A DNA stretch of 64,000 bases from Phoebastria nigripes (taxonomy: Eukaryota; Chordata; Aves; Procellariiformes; Diomedeidae), in assembly GCA_035582835.1 (NCBI GenBank), contig JAYKAV010000411.1:1710083-1774082 (forward strand). Direction: 5' to 3'. Within the stretch, counting starts at the first letter, position 1. Each line of letters opens with the position of its first letter. The notes below the pieces were generated by a model. The model was not told the origin of the DNA and made no database searches. It saw only the letters and a list, made by a program, of their open reading frames with translations. Below are positions 34,530 to 46,869 of this stretch, piece after piece. Made by a program: the position numbers and the translations under genes.

Positions 34530-36570
34530 AGCAGTTTTGAATAAAGATGCTAATCTTCATCGTCGTGACGGGGGAAGGTGAATATGCTCCCCTTTCTGCT
34601 ACCAAGCAGCTACATTGGGTGGCAGGGTGGTGTAGGTATGTGGAGGCAGTGAATCCTACCGGGGCAGGCAAAGTTGACTCTGAATTGGAGTGGTGGAAGC
34701 AAGGTCTTGTTCTTTGCTTTGCTTCCACAACAGGGGCGATAATCTCAAGCAGAGGGTAAAGTGAATAGATGGGTGTTGTAGCACCTCTAAATTGGGTGAG
34801 TTGCCTACCTGCTCTTTCCCTCACCTGAGATAACAACCCCTGCAGCAGGGGTTTTGCTGCCTTAGATCTGTGCTACCTATTTGCTAGAACTGGCCATGCT
34901 GACACGTAACTGGTAACAGAACTTAATGCTGGTAAGGCTATTGCTACATCTCAGCCTCATGTCTGCCACTGGATTAGATGTGTCTGTGACAAGGGGCCGT
35001 GGTAGCCTGCTTGGAAAAGAGATTAACATGGCGAAAACAAAGAGAAGGATGAATTCTACTGGTTGGGTAGATCCAATGTATGGACTGAAGTTGTGCTGTG
35101 TCAGCGTTTTGTAAGCCTAGCATGTTGTCAAAGTCCATTACCTGTTGACGTTATTTGTTACTGCAAATGTTCAGCAGTTTTGCAAAGTGCATCATAGTGT
35201 CGACTTGTTCACCCAGGAAATCAGAATATGCTTTTAATGACTGTGCAGGATAGTTCAGTTTGGTTTCTGTGAATTTAGTTTGTTCTGTTTTCTTTAGTTG
35301 ATTGAACTACCAGAGAAGAGGCAAAGGCAGGTTTCATTTCTTTACTTCAGACCTGGTAGACGTCTAGGACTATTGGAAGAAAAAGGCTATAGGAATTATG
35401 ATAGGCTGAGGAAAGAGGTTATGAATTTTTTGTTAATAACATTTTTGGAAAGAGCTGAGCTGTTATAACTGAAATTTTCTCTTAAAAACAGAAATATCAA
35501 CCAAAGGCAGATAACCTGGTATGGAGTGTTTCTGCCTAAACAATAAGAATTTAGTGAAGTCGTTAATTGGTAGTTTTATGATGACAAGCCTTGAGTGACC
35601 TTAATTATAGGCCATACTGTCTGTGAAGTGTTTGTATGACCAGGTGACATGTAGATACATATTCATCTCCCTTTTTATTTTAATAGTAGTCTGTTCTTCC
35701 AAAAGCATTCACCCATAAGGTCACCTGAAGGCAGAATGATTTCACTTGGGACTCTGCATAGGTAGGTAGCAAAACACTGAGGTTTTAACAGTAATAATAG
35801 TTCGTTCACATTCAGTAGGAGGAAACCTTCCTCTGGTGTAATCCACATACCGATGCAACAGCATATACTGGGACCATAAACACCCTACAATCAGGTGGAT
35901 TTCCACAGCATAAGCATTGCACTAGCCCTGTCACTAGTAGCCCCGTGCTGCTCCCTGTAAGACTTGTCCTAACTGGTATCCTCGTAACACGTACTGCTGT
36001 GAGTCTTGGGGCTGTTCCGCATTGCTGAGTGAGCCCAGGTCAGAAGCTGCTGTATTTTTAAATCTAACCTCGGTCATCTCCCACACACTGGGTAACCCTT
36101 TCCCTGGACTGTACCCGTGTTACCTCTCGGTCACTGTAGGGCTGTTGGTGAGGTCATTAAAGATGTATGCCTGTATTAACAGAACGTAACTGTGCATCGT
36201 CACTATCAGAATCCTCTTTAGTTTTATTCAAGAATGATTTGTTCAACTTGCATAGAAATTTGATTTTGTTTGGCAAAAAGTATTGTCGAAAGCAGTAAGA
36301 TCAGAACCATAAGTGTATTGCAATCTTATATGATATAAATGAAGATTTAAGGGAGTTGTAAAACATGGGGAAAAGATTTCTGCTGGGTGCTGGCTTGTGA
36401 TTCACAAATGTTTGATGTTGTGCTGTCACCGGGTTGAGGGTTACAGTTGACTTCTGACTGTAGTAGTTGGTATTCCTAATTTCATCCATTCAGAAATCAT
36501 GAAGCTGTATTATAAAACTTGGTAGTTTGACATGGGGGTGTCATTGTCTGGCCTGTTCATACCTTTGGAA
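34530..36570. other. Gene-free interval, nothing supportable
   Basis: Unique-looking sequence with only short ORFs (at most about 118 codons), none with a recognisable domain. No clear transposon or RNA gene seen. Confidence 0.5.
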
Positions 36571-36575
36571 TTTTC

Positions 36576-36628
36576 TGTTTGGTGTGTTGTTGTTTTTGTG
36601 TGTGTGTGTTTGTGTTGTTGGTTGTTAT
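36576..36628 (+). repeat. TG-rich microsatellite-like tract
   Basis: GTGTGTTGTTGTTTTTGTGTGTGTGTGTTTG-type sequence: imperfect TG and TTG units on the + strand. Confidence 0.75.
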
Positions 36629-36750
36629 CTGGGAGTCTTAAATAGATTAATATATTAATGTTGCCTTATCTTAAATGAAAGCTGAGATTCTCAAACAACA
36701 ACAAAAATACAGAAGCTGGGACTCGAGTAGAAAAGAAGTCCCAGCTTCAG

Positions 36751-36869
36751 GTGTTGTGGTTTTTTTTGGTTTGGGTTTTTGTTTTGTGTTTTTTTTTGTG
36801 GGTTTTTTGTTTGTTTGTTTTTGGTTTTTTTGGGGTTTTTTTTGTGTTGGTTTTTTTTTTTTTTTTTTT
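36751..36869 (+). repeat. TTTGG/T-rich low-complexity tract
   Basis: The longest of the TG/T composites. G runs of 2-4 are separated by T runs, with GTTTGTTTG in the middle and T19 at the end. The 138-codon + ORF across it is an artefact of the tract. Confidence 0.9.
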
Positions 36870-37403
36870 AAAAAAAAGCTGGCCAATGTATCAGGCTGGA
36901 TACTGGTGTACCTGGCTTTGGAGAAGGCCATTGAAAACCAGAAAATCTGTGAGGTAACACTTATACAAATAGATTTTAACAAAGGGCAGTTGCAGTTAAT
37001 TTCCTTTCAAAATGAAAGTTTATTTACTGACTTGAAACTCTTTTTTAGGCAACTTAACCATTTAATCCAAACTTTCTGCCAAATTTATTAGAGCAGTACT
37101 GTTTAGACTCTCCTTCATTGTAAATTTAACATCTGCCAAATGCTTACAGAACAGTATGTTGTTTCAAAGCCGGTATTGTTTCAGAGTTAGACAAAGTGAC
37201 TTCAAATTGAAACCATGAGTGACTGAACCATACTTAAACTTCTGTTAGCTGAGCAGTAAATGCTTTTTTTTCCCCTTTTTTTTTTAATTTAGCACAGACT
37301 TCCATGTTTGACACTTAACACAGAAACTTAGGGACTGAGCATATAGTACACCAGATTTCATCATCTCCCCACCTCCAAGTTGGAGTTCATTGGTGTTAAA
37401 ATG

Positions 37404-37438
37404 AGGAAAGCTTGCAGTGATTCTGTGCAAGCTTTCCT
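37404..37438. repeat. 13-bp perfect inverted repeat with 9-base loop
   Basis: AGGAAAGCTTGCA (37404-37416) and its exact complement TGCAAGCTTTCCT (37426-37438) flank GTGATTCTG. It is too short for a microRNA precursor and is not followed by a T run. Confidence 0.8.
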
Positions 37439-38158
37439 GTTGTATGGACTTCATTTTTTAGTTATGTTAATAAAGTATTGTAAAAATAATGAATTCTAAT
37501 TTCACTTAAGAGATCTAGAGAAATTTAGTATCATTCTTAAATTTACACAGCTCAAGGCAATGTTAAGAGATTGTAGAAGCTTATAAATGGTGGTGAATGT
37601 CATTACTGGAAAAGCAAACTATACCTAAAGCCTTATTCCAAGTCGCCCATTCTTAGGAGCCCAACTCATGTTTGCTAGTGGATTTAGCTGGAGCAGCTGA
37701 AGCTGTTATCCCTCCCAATGGGCTGTGTCTCTGTCACTGAGATTGCTGTGCTTGTGGTACAATGACTGAATGAGACATGCCTCCAGTCCTCAATAATTTA
37801 CATCCATGCATGTTAACCTCTACCGCATTTAGCAGTAGTTTGTGAGGTCAATTTTCCATTTCCCAAAGCTGATTGGGGAAAACGGGAAGCAGAATGTAAA
37901 CTAAAACACTCTGGGTTCCTAAAACAAGGTGAATAAGGATATGATTTGTAAACTTTTACCCTGATAATTACCTCTGATTCTTGCAATCAGCATGGAGAGA
38001 GGAAATCTAGTTTAGAGCTAGTAGGACTCTTTATGGAATAACATTTTATTCACCCTCATTAAAAAATTGTGCTCTTGAAGAACAGACTCTAAACCTCAAT
38101 TCCCATCACTGCGTAATGTCTCTTACAGATAAAATGCAGTCATGAGATTTTTTTGTGA

Positions 38159-38161
<3 letters not shown>

Positions 38162-38201
<40 letters not shown>
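38162..38201 (+). repeat. T40 homopolymer
   Basis: Forty consecutive T, unbroken. Confidence 0.95.
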
Positions 38202-38206
<5 letters not shown>

Positions 38207-39899
38207 TTATTTCCCACAGTTAAGGTGACAACAGGGGAAACTGAGCAGATGTTGTCAAGGGAAGTGGCATCAAAACAATTTTGACAGCTTCGTTTTAATG
38301 AGGATCACATTGATACTGACAAATGTAAAATTGGAACATTAGCATAGTTCCTTGAAGAGTTCAGGAAATCATTGAAACTAAATGGCGTGACAAAGTATAA
38401 GTGACAATTAGGCTTTGCATCAAAAGTGCTTGCTGTTTGGTAGGTCAAATGACTGCTACGCTTCCTAATGCCATGTAAAATGTAACAGTGGTATATCTGT
38501 AACACAGAGACCTTTGGCCAATTCACTGTTGATGTCTGAATCGTTTTTTCCTCCTGCTTCTCAGACTGAATTTAGAACGTGGGACCCATGATATACAAAA
38601 GTCTTTATTTTAGAGATAATTGCCCTCTTGACGCTCATCAAAGGTTTAGTGTCCAATGGTGAATGCCTCAAGTGAACGGGCTTTTTTTTTTTTTGGCAAG
38701 TTTAAAAAAAAAAAAGAAACAAACAGAAAAACCTCCTTGTGTCTTGGAACTTTATATATTTCATTAGTTGTTTTAAAACTCAGATTATGTGTTTAGTTGT
38801 AATTAATGGGTCTTCTTGACTTGAAATCTGATCACATTTGCAGATATGAAAAAATACGCAAAGAAAAGCAGTGTGTGATCTGGCATTTCATGTGTTTTTA
38901 CATTTTTTGGTAAGTTTTGGGGGGTTTTTTACAACCACGTTTTAAAAAATTTCTTTAAACATGCACGTGTCTCTTTTATCTGTTGTTGTATGATGTCCTT
39001 GGATAATAATAAAAGAAGCAGCAATAGAGTTGTGTGAAATGTATAAATATAGGATGTTAATCTAAAATAAAAACCAAACAAGGCTTTCCTGCACCACCAT
39101 TTTTTTTTCAGATCTGGAATTTGTCACCAGGGCAACTTCACTCATAGGTCTAATGTAGTTAAATATTTTTACCATCCCCCGTGTAAACGGGCAGTTTGCA
39201 AGAAGCTGCAGCATTTTATTACTGATGCTTTGCTGGTGTTTAACATGGTGTTTGCAGATTTAATGTACAGGTTCATTTTCTCATCCAACCATTGGTATCT
39301 AGGTAAAGCGAGTTATTTAGGAGTTGCCTTGGACTGAAGATAGTACCTGCACCTCGCTTTCACCATCGCAAATGTTGACTTGTCTTGAGGCACCTTTCGC
39401 TGGAGTCACTTTGGTGTGATGTCTCCATTAGTTTTTTGAGTGTGCAGAGCATTATGAGGTTGAGGGGTGGCTTCACTGTGCCTCGCTCTTCATTGCTGTT
39501 GCTGTTCTTTTAATTAAACTTCATTGCTACCCGTTCACTGAGGAAAAATTATAATCATAGGCCGCAGCTCTTGCTGCGTGCTTACATCGCCTAATTTGTG
39601 GCCTGAAAAAAGAATGAAATAAACAAAGCGTAGTTGCAGAGATGGAGGGTCATTACTGGAAGAAGGCCAGTTGAGACCTGGTCCCCTGTCCTCTCTGGTG
39701 GTGTGTGTAAGCAGCCCAGCAGGTTGGCCATGGCTCCCCTGGGAGAAGTCTACCCTAGTGCCCCACCGCAGCAGCCAGCCGCTTTTCGTCCTCCCCTGTG
39801 CGTCGTGCAGTCCCGGTGTTGGGAACGCAAGCGAGGGATGCTCCGTGGGCCACTGTGACTCAGCCTGTGGTGAGTAGAGGCTAGAAATACTGCTGCTAG

Positions 39900-39945
39900 T
39901 GGGTATGACTTCATTCATGTGTCAGAGCTGGGCTTGAACTCCTGA
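39900..39945 (+). repeat. Possible MIR-type SINE tail relic
   Basis: GTGTCAGAGCTGGGCTTGAA followed by CTCCTGACG resembles the SINE segment GTGGCAGAGCTGGGATTCGAACCC. Short and uncertain. Confidence 0.35.
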
Positions 39946-41060
39946 CGTAGAGGGCCCCTGGGAACCTACAAGAGCAGCGATAATGTACTGTGCTTGCAAA
40001 CTGGAGTTAGGGGAGTCCCAGGGCTGCCAAGTTTACTGCTTTTTCTTGCTATCTGGTGCTTGTCCTAAGAAGATCTCCTGGAAACCTGGAAAAATTCACC
40101 TTTTGATTAAAAACAATGACTTTTGAGAAGAATTTGGAAATGTGAGCCCTAAACCTCTACAAGAAGAAAATATCTTATTTTTTAAATATTAAGATTTTTT
40201 TTTTTTTTAAGGGCTTCTCAAAATAGCTGGTTAATGACTTCTGAATGGTAACCCTGGGCTCTTCTGAAAGTACTCTCCTCTGGAAGTCAAACTTCAGCTG
40301 ACATGGTGACTAATTGCACAGTGTGAGATGGCGTAGATCTATTCAGAAGCCCAGAAAATCATCTAGGAGTCTTTCATCCTGTATCTTTGCTCCTCTTGCA
40401 CATGCACACACAAAATCCAGTCCTTGATGAATGGGTAATGCTTGGGCTTTGCTGGAGTTTTGAATGCTGCTTTGTTTTTCGGCTCCAATTTTGAACAACT
40501 TGCCTGTACTGTGACAGTCTGAGGTGTGTTTGCTGACTCATCTTTAAAGCGTAAACCCAGGTAGTATTTTGGTTTCAGGATGAATGTTTTACACTACCTA
40601 TCCTTGCTCTGGTAGTCAAAGCTGAAATATTTGTTGACCTAAATAATTTATTTTGTAAGGACTGCTTATTCATTGATAATCTAATTGAATTATTGTTTGC
40701 GTAGGGGTGGAAACATACTATGTTGTGATTTATGCTGTGCTCTTTCTGTGTTATCCTCTGTACTGAAGTGAAATGGTGCATATGCTTCTGCTAAAGAACA
40801 AAACATAGCTAGGTGGCTCACCCAGGACTATCCTCCCTGCCAAAACACAAGGATTTTGTACAAATATGCCACCCTTTTTCCTTCCATCAGTAGCCAAATT
40901 CAGCTATGCCAAAGAAAGGTCCTTCTTTTTATGCAACCCACACACCATGGAAGTTGCAGTCATATTTTCCACTAACCACAGAGCTGTGAGTGATGGCACG
41001 TGTGTTTTAAATAAAACTGGGAGGAGAACTGATGTAATGCTCTCTGGGATATGTTTTTCG

Positions 41061-41125
41061 TTTTTCCTTTTTTTTTTTTTTTTCTTTTCCCCTCCACATC
41101 TCTCTCCTCTTTTTCTCCCCCCCCC
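41061..41125 (+). repeat. Polypyrimidine stretch
   Basis: T- and C-only sequence broken by a single ACA near 41095-41098, ending in C10 with following CCGCCC. Such Y/R asymmetry can adopt triplex structure. Short ORFs on both strands here are artefacts. Confidence 0.75.
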
Positions 41126-41674
41126 GCCCTTGTTGGCTGCTATATGGATTTTTGTTTTGTTTTGTTTAAGATTTTTTTTTTCCTTGCTGCAAACCACAGA
41201 GAGGGAACTGTTGAAAAGGGCAGCTTTGACACCTTAAGCTCAAGTATGGATGGATTTCTTTAAAGTCTTTAAAATTACAGGGTGGTGCAATGTACCAGCT
41301 TGTATAATCTTAATAGGTGTTTTTCCTTTCTTATCTGGAGGATATAAGTGAATTTAACATCATACTCTGATAGAGCACATGAGCAATATGTGTCTGTTTT
41401 TCTAGTGGCATATTGAACTGCAACTGTGTGTTTCTTCAGTGAGATCACAAAATGGTTTTGAAAAAAAAAATGTACTTCAGTTTTAGTTTAATAAACTGCA
41501 GAGAGGCTCATTCTGGAATGACAAGTGAAACCTGTTATTCCTCTGCTACTTTTTCTACTGCTGCTTTCAATGATTAAAATAGTTCAGCTCCTGCTTATAA
41601 TGGCCTGTTTGGGAACATTTAGATCGAGGTTTTTATAAATTTTCATGGGGAATTGCTTGGAATGGCTCAAAATC

Positions 41675-41700
41675 TTTTTTTTTTTTTTTTTTTTTTTTTT
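41675..41700 (+). repeat. T26 homopolymer
   Basis: Twenty-six consecutive T. Confidence 0.95.
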
Positions 41701-43345
41701 AGGAATAATTCTAAGTAAATTTCTGTACTTACTAAGGTTTGAATTCAGATTAAAAAAAAAGAAAAAAAGTTCAGCCAGACTGCTTTGTCTCTAGGTGTGT
41801 GTCTCGCTTGAAGACCTGCTACTGTTATACCAGTACAGTGTCTCTGCGCTGCAGCCCCCCTGGGGAGGCTCCAAGGGATGGGTCTCAGTCACCTGTTGAG
41901 AAGACTTAATAATCGGTATTCCTTAAATCCAAGATGTATTATGCAGTTACGTGACAGGCCACCATGTCAGTGGGTCTCTTTGCATGCCATTAGCAAATGG
42001 GAGGTATCTCCAGTTGACTTACAGGGATTGAAGGGTTAAACCCGTGACATGTAGACCTCAAGGTTAAGCCTGAACCCTGAAGGTTAGGATAGCTCAGGTT
42101 ACCTTGTACTTGCTGTGGGCGAGGAGCACACAGGCAGACTGCCTCAATGGATGATCTGGCAGAGTAATTCATTAGCTGGAAGCACCTGGTTTGTGTCTGT
42201 GCCCCTGGCCACTCCTGACAATGGCACTTAAATTCATAGTCCCATTTTCAAAATAACCTAAGGATACGGAGCCATCTCAGTTTGAGCTGATCTAACTCGG
42301 GGCTGACATGGCTCTTCCCCAGTCACTCCTTCCCGCTCTGCTCTTGCCCCAGGACCATGTGTGGAGCTGATTTAGCTCACTAAGCCAGCTGAAAGCTGTC
42401 TGCTTTTTTTATTTTAAGAATTGCCTTTCTGCTAGCGAGGCTGCTTGACACAGCTCTATGTATGGTCAGGAGTGTGCCAGCCGTGGAAGGAGCAGGAGCA
42501 CATAGGGGTGTAAATCAATTTGAGATGTGGTTGCACAGTGGTTTAATCCAGTCTAAATCGTGTCAGACAGTCAATGTAAATAAACCTTTACTGTAGGGGA
42601 GGCGGAGAGAGATTTGCCTTGCTTAAACTGCTATAAGCAAGAGACAGCTGAGGGAGTGCAGAGCGGGATCATCGATTTGCAAGTCTCTGCTGCAACATGT
42701 GAAAAATACTCCAAGGAGCCGTCGGAACCGAAGGTCCTGCGCTGTGAAAAGTAACAGATCTCTCTCGGATGGTGCCGAAATGTTTTTTTTTTTTTTGACA
42801 GCAGATAAAGTGAGACAATGCAGGAAAGGAAAATGCTGAGTAAGCCAGGTTAACAAAGTTTTGATGTGATAACTGTGGTGCCAATGTTTTGTTCTCCCTC
42901 TCCAGAAGCTTGCCTCAGAAACGACTGAAATACTAGGCACAGGTCCTTATTCTCACGGCCTAAGATCAGCATGTTTAGCAATGAAGATTAAGAGGATATT
43001 TAATGTTAACCCATTGGAATAACTGTTTTGTTTAAAACTTTTCTATTTTTCCACAGTGGGGAAAAATCCAGAATTATGTGGTGCTTTTTTTACATTATTT
43101 TTTTAAAAGCTTTGTTTAGAAAAGAAAAAAATGCTAATCTTCTTGGGCTTTGATCTCTGTTACTAATTTTTTAAATTTGGTTTTTTTCACCCTTATGCTG
43201 GGAAGGTCTGCTATTGATAATAGACTAGGATTAGATCTTTTCCAGTAGCTATGTTGTGTTAATATTGAAATACTACATCTTCAAGAGAAAAGCAGACCTA
43301 TTGTCCCTGACTGCTGATAAGCACACTCTATACCTCCTGTGTAGA

Positions 43346-43377
43346 TTTGAGATTCTTTCTTAAGAAAGAATCTCAAA
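43346..43377. repeat. Perfect 32-bp palindrome without spacer
   Basis: The left half TTTGAGATTCTTTCTT (43346-43361) is followed at once by its exact reverse complement (43362-43377), giving 16 complementary pairs around a central TTAA. Pairing stops at the next base on each side (A and A). It does not match the ends of any transposon I recognise. Confidence 0.97.
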
Positions 43378-43914
43378 ACTCATCTGAAAATACATATATT
43401 TATTAACCATAGAAGTAGGAGGAACTAATTTCAGAAGAACACCTTTGCCGCTTTCAGGGAAAGCAAGTGACATTCAGCCCAAAGGAGCTGCCAGGAAAGC
43501 AAGTGTTTTTGCAGACTTTTAATAATCCTTAATGCTTTCTTTGTCAAAGTCAACACCATCTACCGCGTGCAGAGCAAAAGCCTAGGAGAAAACGCTGTGT
43601 GGGGAATGTGGCATCAGCTTGGCAGGAGCTTGTGCACAGGAACTCCTCAGAGCTGGCAGTTACAGACCACGTTTTGATAAGAGCAGAAGAGTGTGGCTGT
43701 AAAATATAAAAGTGAGACCAAAGCACTGCTGTATCAGTACAGCTCAAAATCCAGCACTTTACAACTGTTAACAGTACTTTGCCCTGCTCAGTGCGCCCTT
43801 TAAATGCTAGTTAGACCTGACAGCAGACTTGCAGGTTAGTGTAATACTCCTGCACTGTAAATGCTATTTATAATAAGTTATGACTATAATTTATTTACTG
43901 GAGGGCGGAGGGAG

Positions 43915-44030
43915 GGGAGCAGACAAAGAGGCAGTCACTTCATCCTGCTAAAGTCAGTGACCAAACCGGAATAAAATCCAGGTGCCCCTGAATCTAGTTC
44001 TTCCACTTCCAGTTTTTCCACTAAGCTGTA
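43915..44030 (+). repeat. MIR-type SINE 3' relic
   Basis: GAGGCAGTCACTT, AAAGTCAGTGACCAAACCGG, AATAAAATCCAGGTGCCCCT and TTTTCCACTAAGCTGTA follow the order of the amniote MIR-type SINE end: GAGGTTAAGTGACTT, AAGTCAGTGGCAGAGCCGGG, AATAGAACCCAGGAGTCCTG, TAACCACTAGACCA. Spacing is kept, so it is better supported than the shorter relics. Confidence 0.55.
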
Positions 44031-44039
44031 TTTAGCGTG

Positions 44040-46080
44040 ACTGTGATGTTATATTTTTATAACTGCACCTCCTTGAGTGGCAGAGATGGAAGCCACATGG
44101 ATATTTCTCTCAGCAGAAGGGAAGACTTCTTACTCTGTCCCATTTCCAAGGAGAATAGTAATAAGTTTAACAGTACCATTAGATGGGCTTGCAGCTTGAT
44201 AAATGAATGAACACTAATCACACATTCCTTTGCCAGAAAGGCTCACTTTTTTTTTCTCTTGTAACACTGAACAAGAAACTTTGAGAATAATAAAAACAGA
44301 AGTCAGTAGTTATTTGGCCTCGCTTACTTTATGTTTTGATGTAGCTGAAGATCAGTTTGGAGCCCTGGTGGTTTTTTTTTGTGGTGCTGTTTTGTTCCCG
44401 CCCCCCAGGAGATAGCATATGCATTTCAACAGCCTCAAGACCTGCGGGATGCATAGATTATGCTCTGGCTTATCTTCCCCAGGGCAAACTGCAGCAAACT
44501 ATTCACTGGGACAGTGTAAAGTTATAGCTGTAATGCACATGTGCAAACAGTGGGGTCACAGTCCGGTATTTAAAACATATAAGCTTTGGGTGTGCTGATG
44601 ACTTCATGAGCCTCCCTCTTAAATCAGCCAAAATAAACTAGGAAAAAAAAAATACATGCAAGCAGAATAATTTTGAGCTAGGAATGAAGGTGATTTGCAG
44701 CATTAAAAATCATGTATCTTTGTTCTGAAGTGCAACCTACTTAGTGTTAGATATATTGGTTTAGTGACCACGATAAGCATTAATGTATTTCCTGTAGAAA
44801 AGCATGTTGCATGCAATAAATATTTTTGCTATAGTAAAACAGGTTAGTTAACAAATGCTTTCTGACAATCTATGGGTAATACTTGTGCTGACAGGCAGAT
44901 AGAAGAGTTAGCCATCATCTTGACAAGATGAATCCCAAGCTCTATTTCTTGCAAAATGATCTTTTATAGGCTTGGTAACCTTTGTTTAGCTAAGCATGTA
45001 CAGAGAGAAAAAAGAAAACATTTTTTTTGTAATCCTGTCAATAAGGTCTTATTGTCTGGTTGCTTATTACACCTGGCTTTGTGTGATGGCCTCTAGCCCT
45101 AGCTTGCCTTAACAAGAAAAAGTAAAAATTGTGTGTGTATATGAATGAGAAGCAAAAGTCTTGCTGCAGACTGAATCCAAATAAAGGAAAAGACTTATGA
45201 GGTCAGGTTCTGGACAAGCTGTCTTATATAAATCCTGTCCTTAGGGCCTGATTCTGATCTCATTCCTCTCTAACTTCAGACAAACTCCAATAAAGCTGGT
45301 AGTGGCTGCTGTGAACTGCCATGAGGTCAGGCTTAATTACCATGATATTAATTATAAACAAATATTGTAATGCTTCTGCAGCTTTCAGAAAGTGTCCTTC
45401 TCATATTTTAGTGGTGGCATTGTTGCAGCTGGGGTGGTTTAAGATGCAAGGGCTAATCTACACAAAAAAGAAATTCCATTTCACCATTTGCAATTTAATG
45501 GAGTACAAAGAGGCAGGGAAAACACTCTACATAAATACAGATGTCTCCACTTCTGAGGCTTTTCTCTGTTCCTACTACTTAAATGGGGATCAAGAATCAT
45601 ATTGTTCTGTGGGCTTGCTCTTTGTTTACAATAACCTCTTTGAAACTTGATGGTGAAGTGGGTTTCCTGGATTGGTTATTGAATTCTGCAGGCTGACTCT
45701 CCACTGTGAGCACTGGGAACCTTTGGCTTTTTTCCTTAAAAATAGCCCAGGTTTTGAGATTTGAAAAGCAGCTGTATTTTGCCACCACATGGACTTTGTG
45801 GAAAGGGCTTGTTTCTCTGCTTCTCTAAATTTCAAGCATAATGTTTGTACCAGAGCAAAAAAGCCTCAGTAAAACTCTTCTCCGCCTGAACAGTAGAATC
45901 TTACCTGTCCTTTGGATGGCCATAAATGACCAAAGCACGGGGATGAGCAAATCGGGCCCAATGGTTTGACAGATTCCCGAGCTAGTGGCAATGAAATATT
46001 GTGCAGTTAATGTAAATTGTCGAGGATGACAGTTTAACCTCCTTAACATATACACAGAGACCCTCTTGTTCTTCCTCAAG
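44040..46080. other. Gene-free interval
   Basis: No exon or RNA gene recognised. It contains a relic of the TTGACTTCAATGG-type repeat at 45243-45300. The longest ORF (45321-45650, +, 109 codons) has no recognisable domain. Confidence 0.5.
45243..45300. repeat. Relic of TTGACTTCAATGG-type interspersed repeat
   Basis: AGGGCCTGATTCTGATCTCA followed by ACTTCAGACAAACTCCAATA matches the typical start GGGCCTGATTCTGATCTCA and the ACTCCATTGAAG core of this sauropsid repeat. The start matches almost exactly. Confidence 0.6.
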
Positions 46081-46483
46081 CTGTGCCATGTAAGTCAGCC
46101 TCAGCCAGGCACTGCACAACGTCACATACCTCACGCTGGCTTTCGCTGGCTGTCCATGCAAAACCTCTACTTTCCTTCAGAGTGTGCTTAAACAGACCAA
46201 CTCTTTTGCCAAACTCTTCCGCTTACGGTGAGGCAAGTGCCACCCAGAGCATCTGCCAAGGGAAAGGAGCAAGTGGGTCCAATTTTAGTGTTACCAAATT
46301 TGATGCTGTTCTTGATCCATTGTACAGGGGGATGGCAGGCATTTCCATGTGCACAGTGTCATATACGGCTTGCTATGCTTGCTGTACATGAGAGGAGACG
46401 GCTTAATGACAGACTTCTAGCCTTTGCTCCAAATGTTGTGGTTTTCTATTTTTTTTTGTTTCATTTTAGTCAGACCCCTGAAG

Positions 46484-46643
46484 TAATTAGCGTACCCTGT
46501 GGGTTTTTTGTGTGGTTTCTATCTGAATACCCATGAAGGAGTTAATTAGCTTGTTTGCAGTATCTCATTAATTCATTTTCAGCTGCGAACTTAATTGCTC
46601 CTTTATTACTGATGAGTAAAATAGCTTTAGGCTCCCAATTAAA
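46484..46643. promoter_or_regulatory. Homeodomain-core cluster, candidate enhancer
   Basis: Five homeodomain-type cores lie within 160 bases: TAATTA (46484-46489), TAATTA (46543-46548), ATTAAT (46567-46572), TTAATTG (46591-46597) and CAATTAAA (46636-46643), plus an E-box CAGCTG at 46580-46585. The region is not low complexity and flanking sequence up to about 46860 is GC-balanced. Enhancer function is inferred from motif density only. Confidence 0.4.
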
Positions 46644-46869
46644 ATGGACTTTGATGGATGTATAAGAGCTGGGCTTTCAGCTTGTTGAATGGGCGGTGGA
46701 ATCGCCATTCTGCGTCCCATTGCGGGCCGGGCTCCTTCATGGCAATGCTTCTTGGGGACAAATTCCTCCCAGTGGCATACTTGGGCTTGGAGTTGGAGCC
46801 ATTGACTTCCCCCCATGGGAGGGAAATTGAATGGGAGTTAGTGCCTGTAAAGCTCCATGGGTAGGTGAA

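Larger units (their letters stand above)
36870..43340. other. Gene-free interval with T tracts and one perfect hairpin
   Basis: No exon or RNA gene recognised. Contents: hairpin at 37404-37438, T40 at 38162-38201, a possible SINE-tail relic at 39900-39945, a polypyrimidine stretch at 41061-41125 and T26 at 41675-41700. A stretch at about 41530-41640 is low in simple sequence and could be conserved. Otherwise ordinary intergenic DNA. Confidence 0.5.

Noticed and set aside
46795..46830. CCATTGACTTCCCCCCATGG as another relic of the TTGACTTCAATGG repeat
   Set aside because: Only one short core matches; flanks do not follow the family order.
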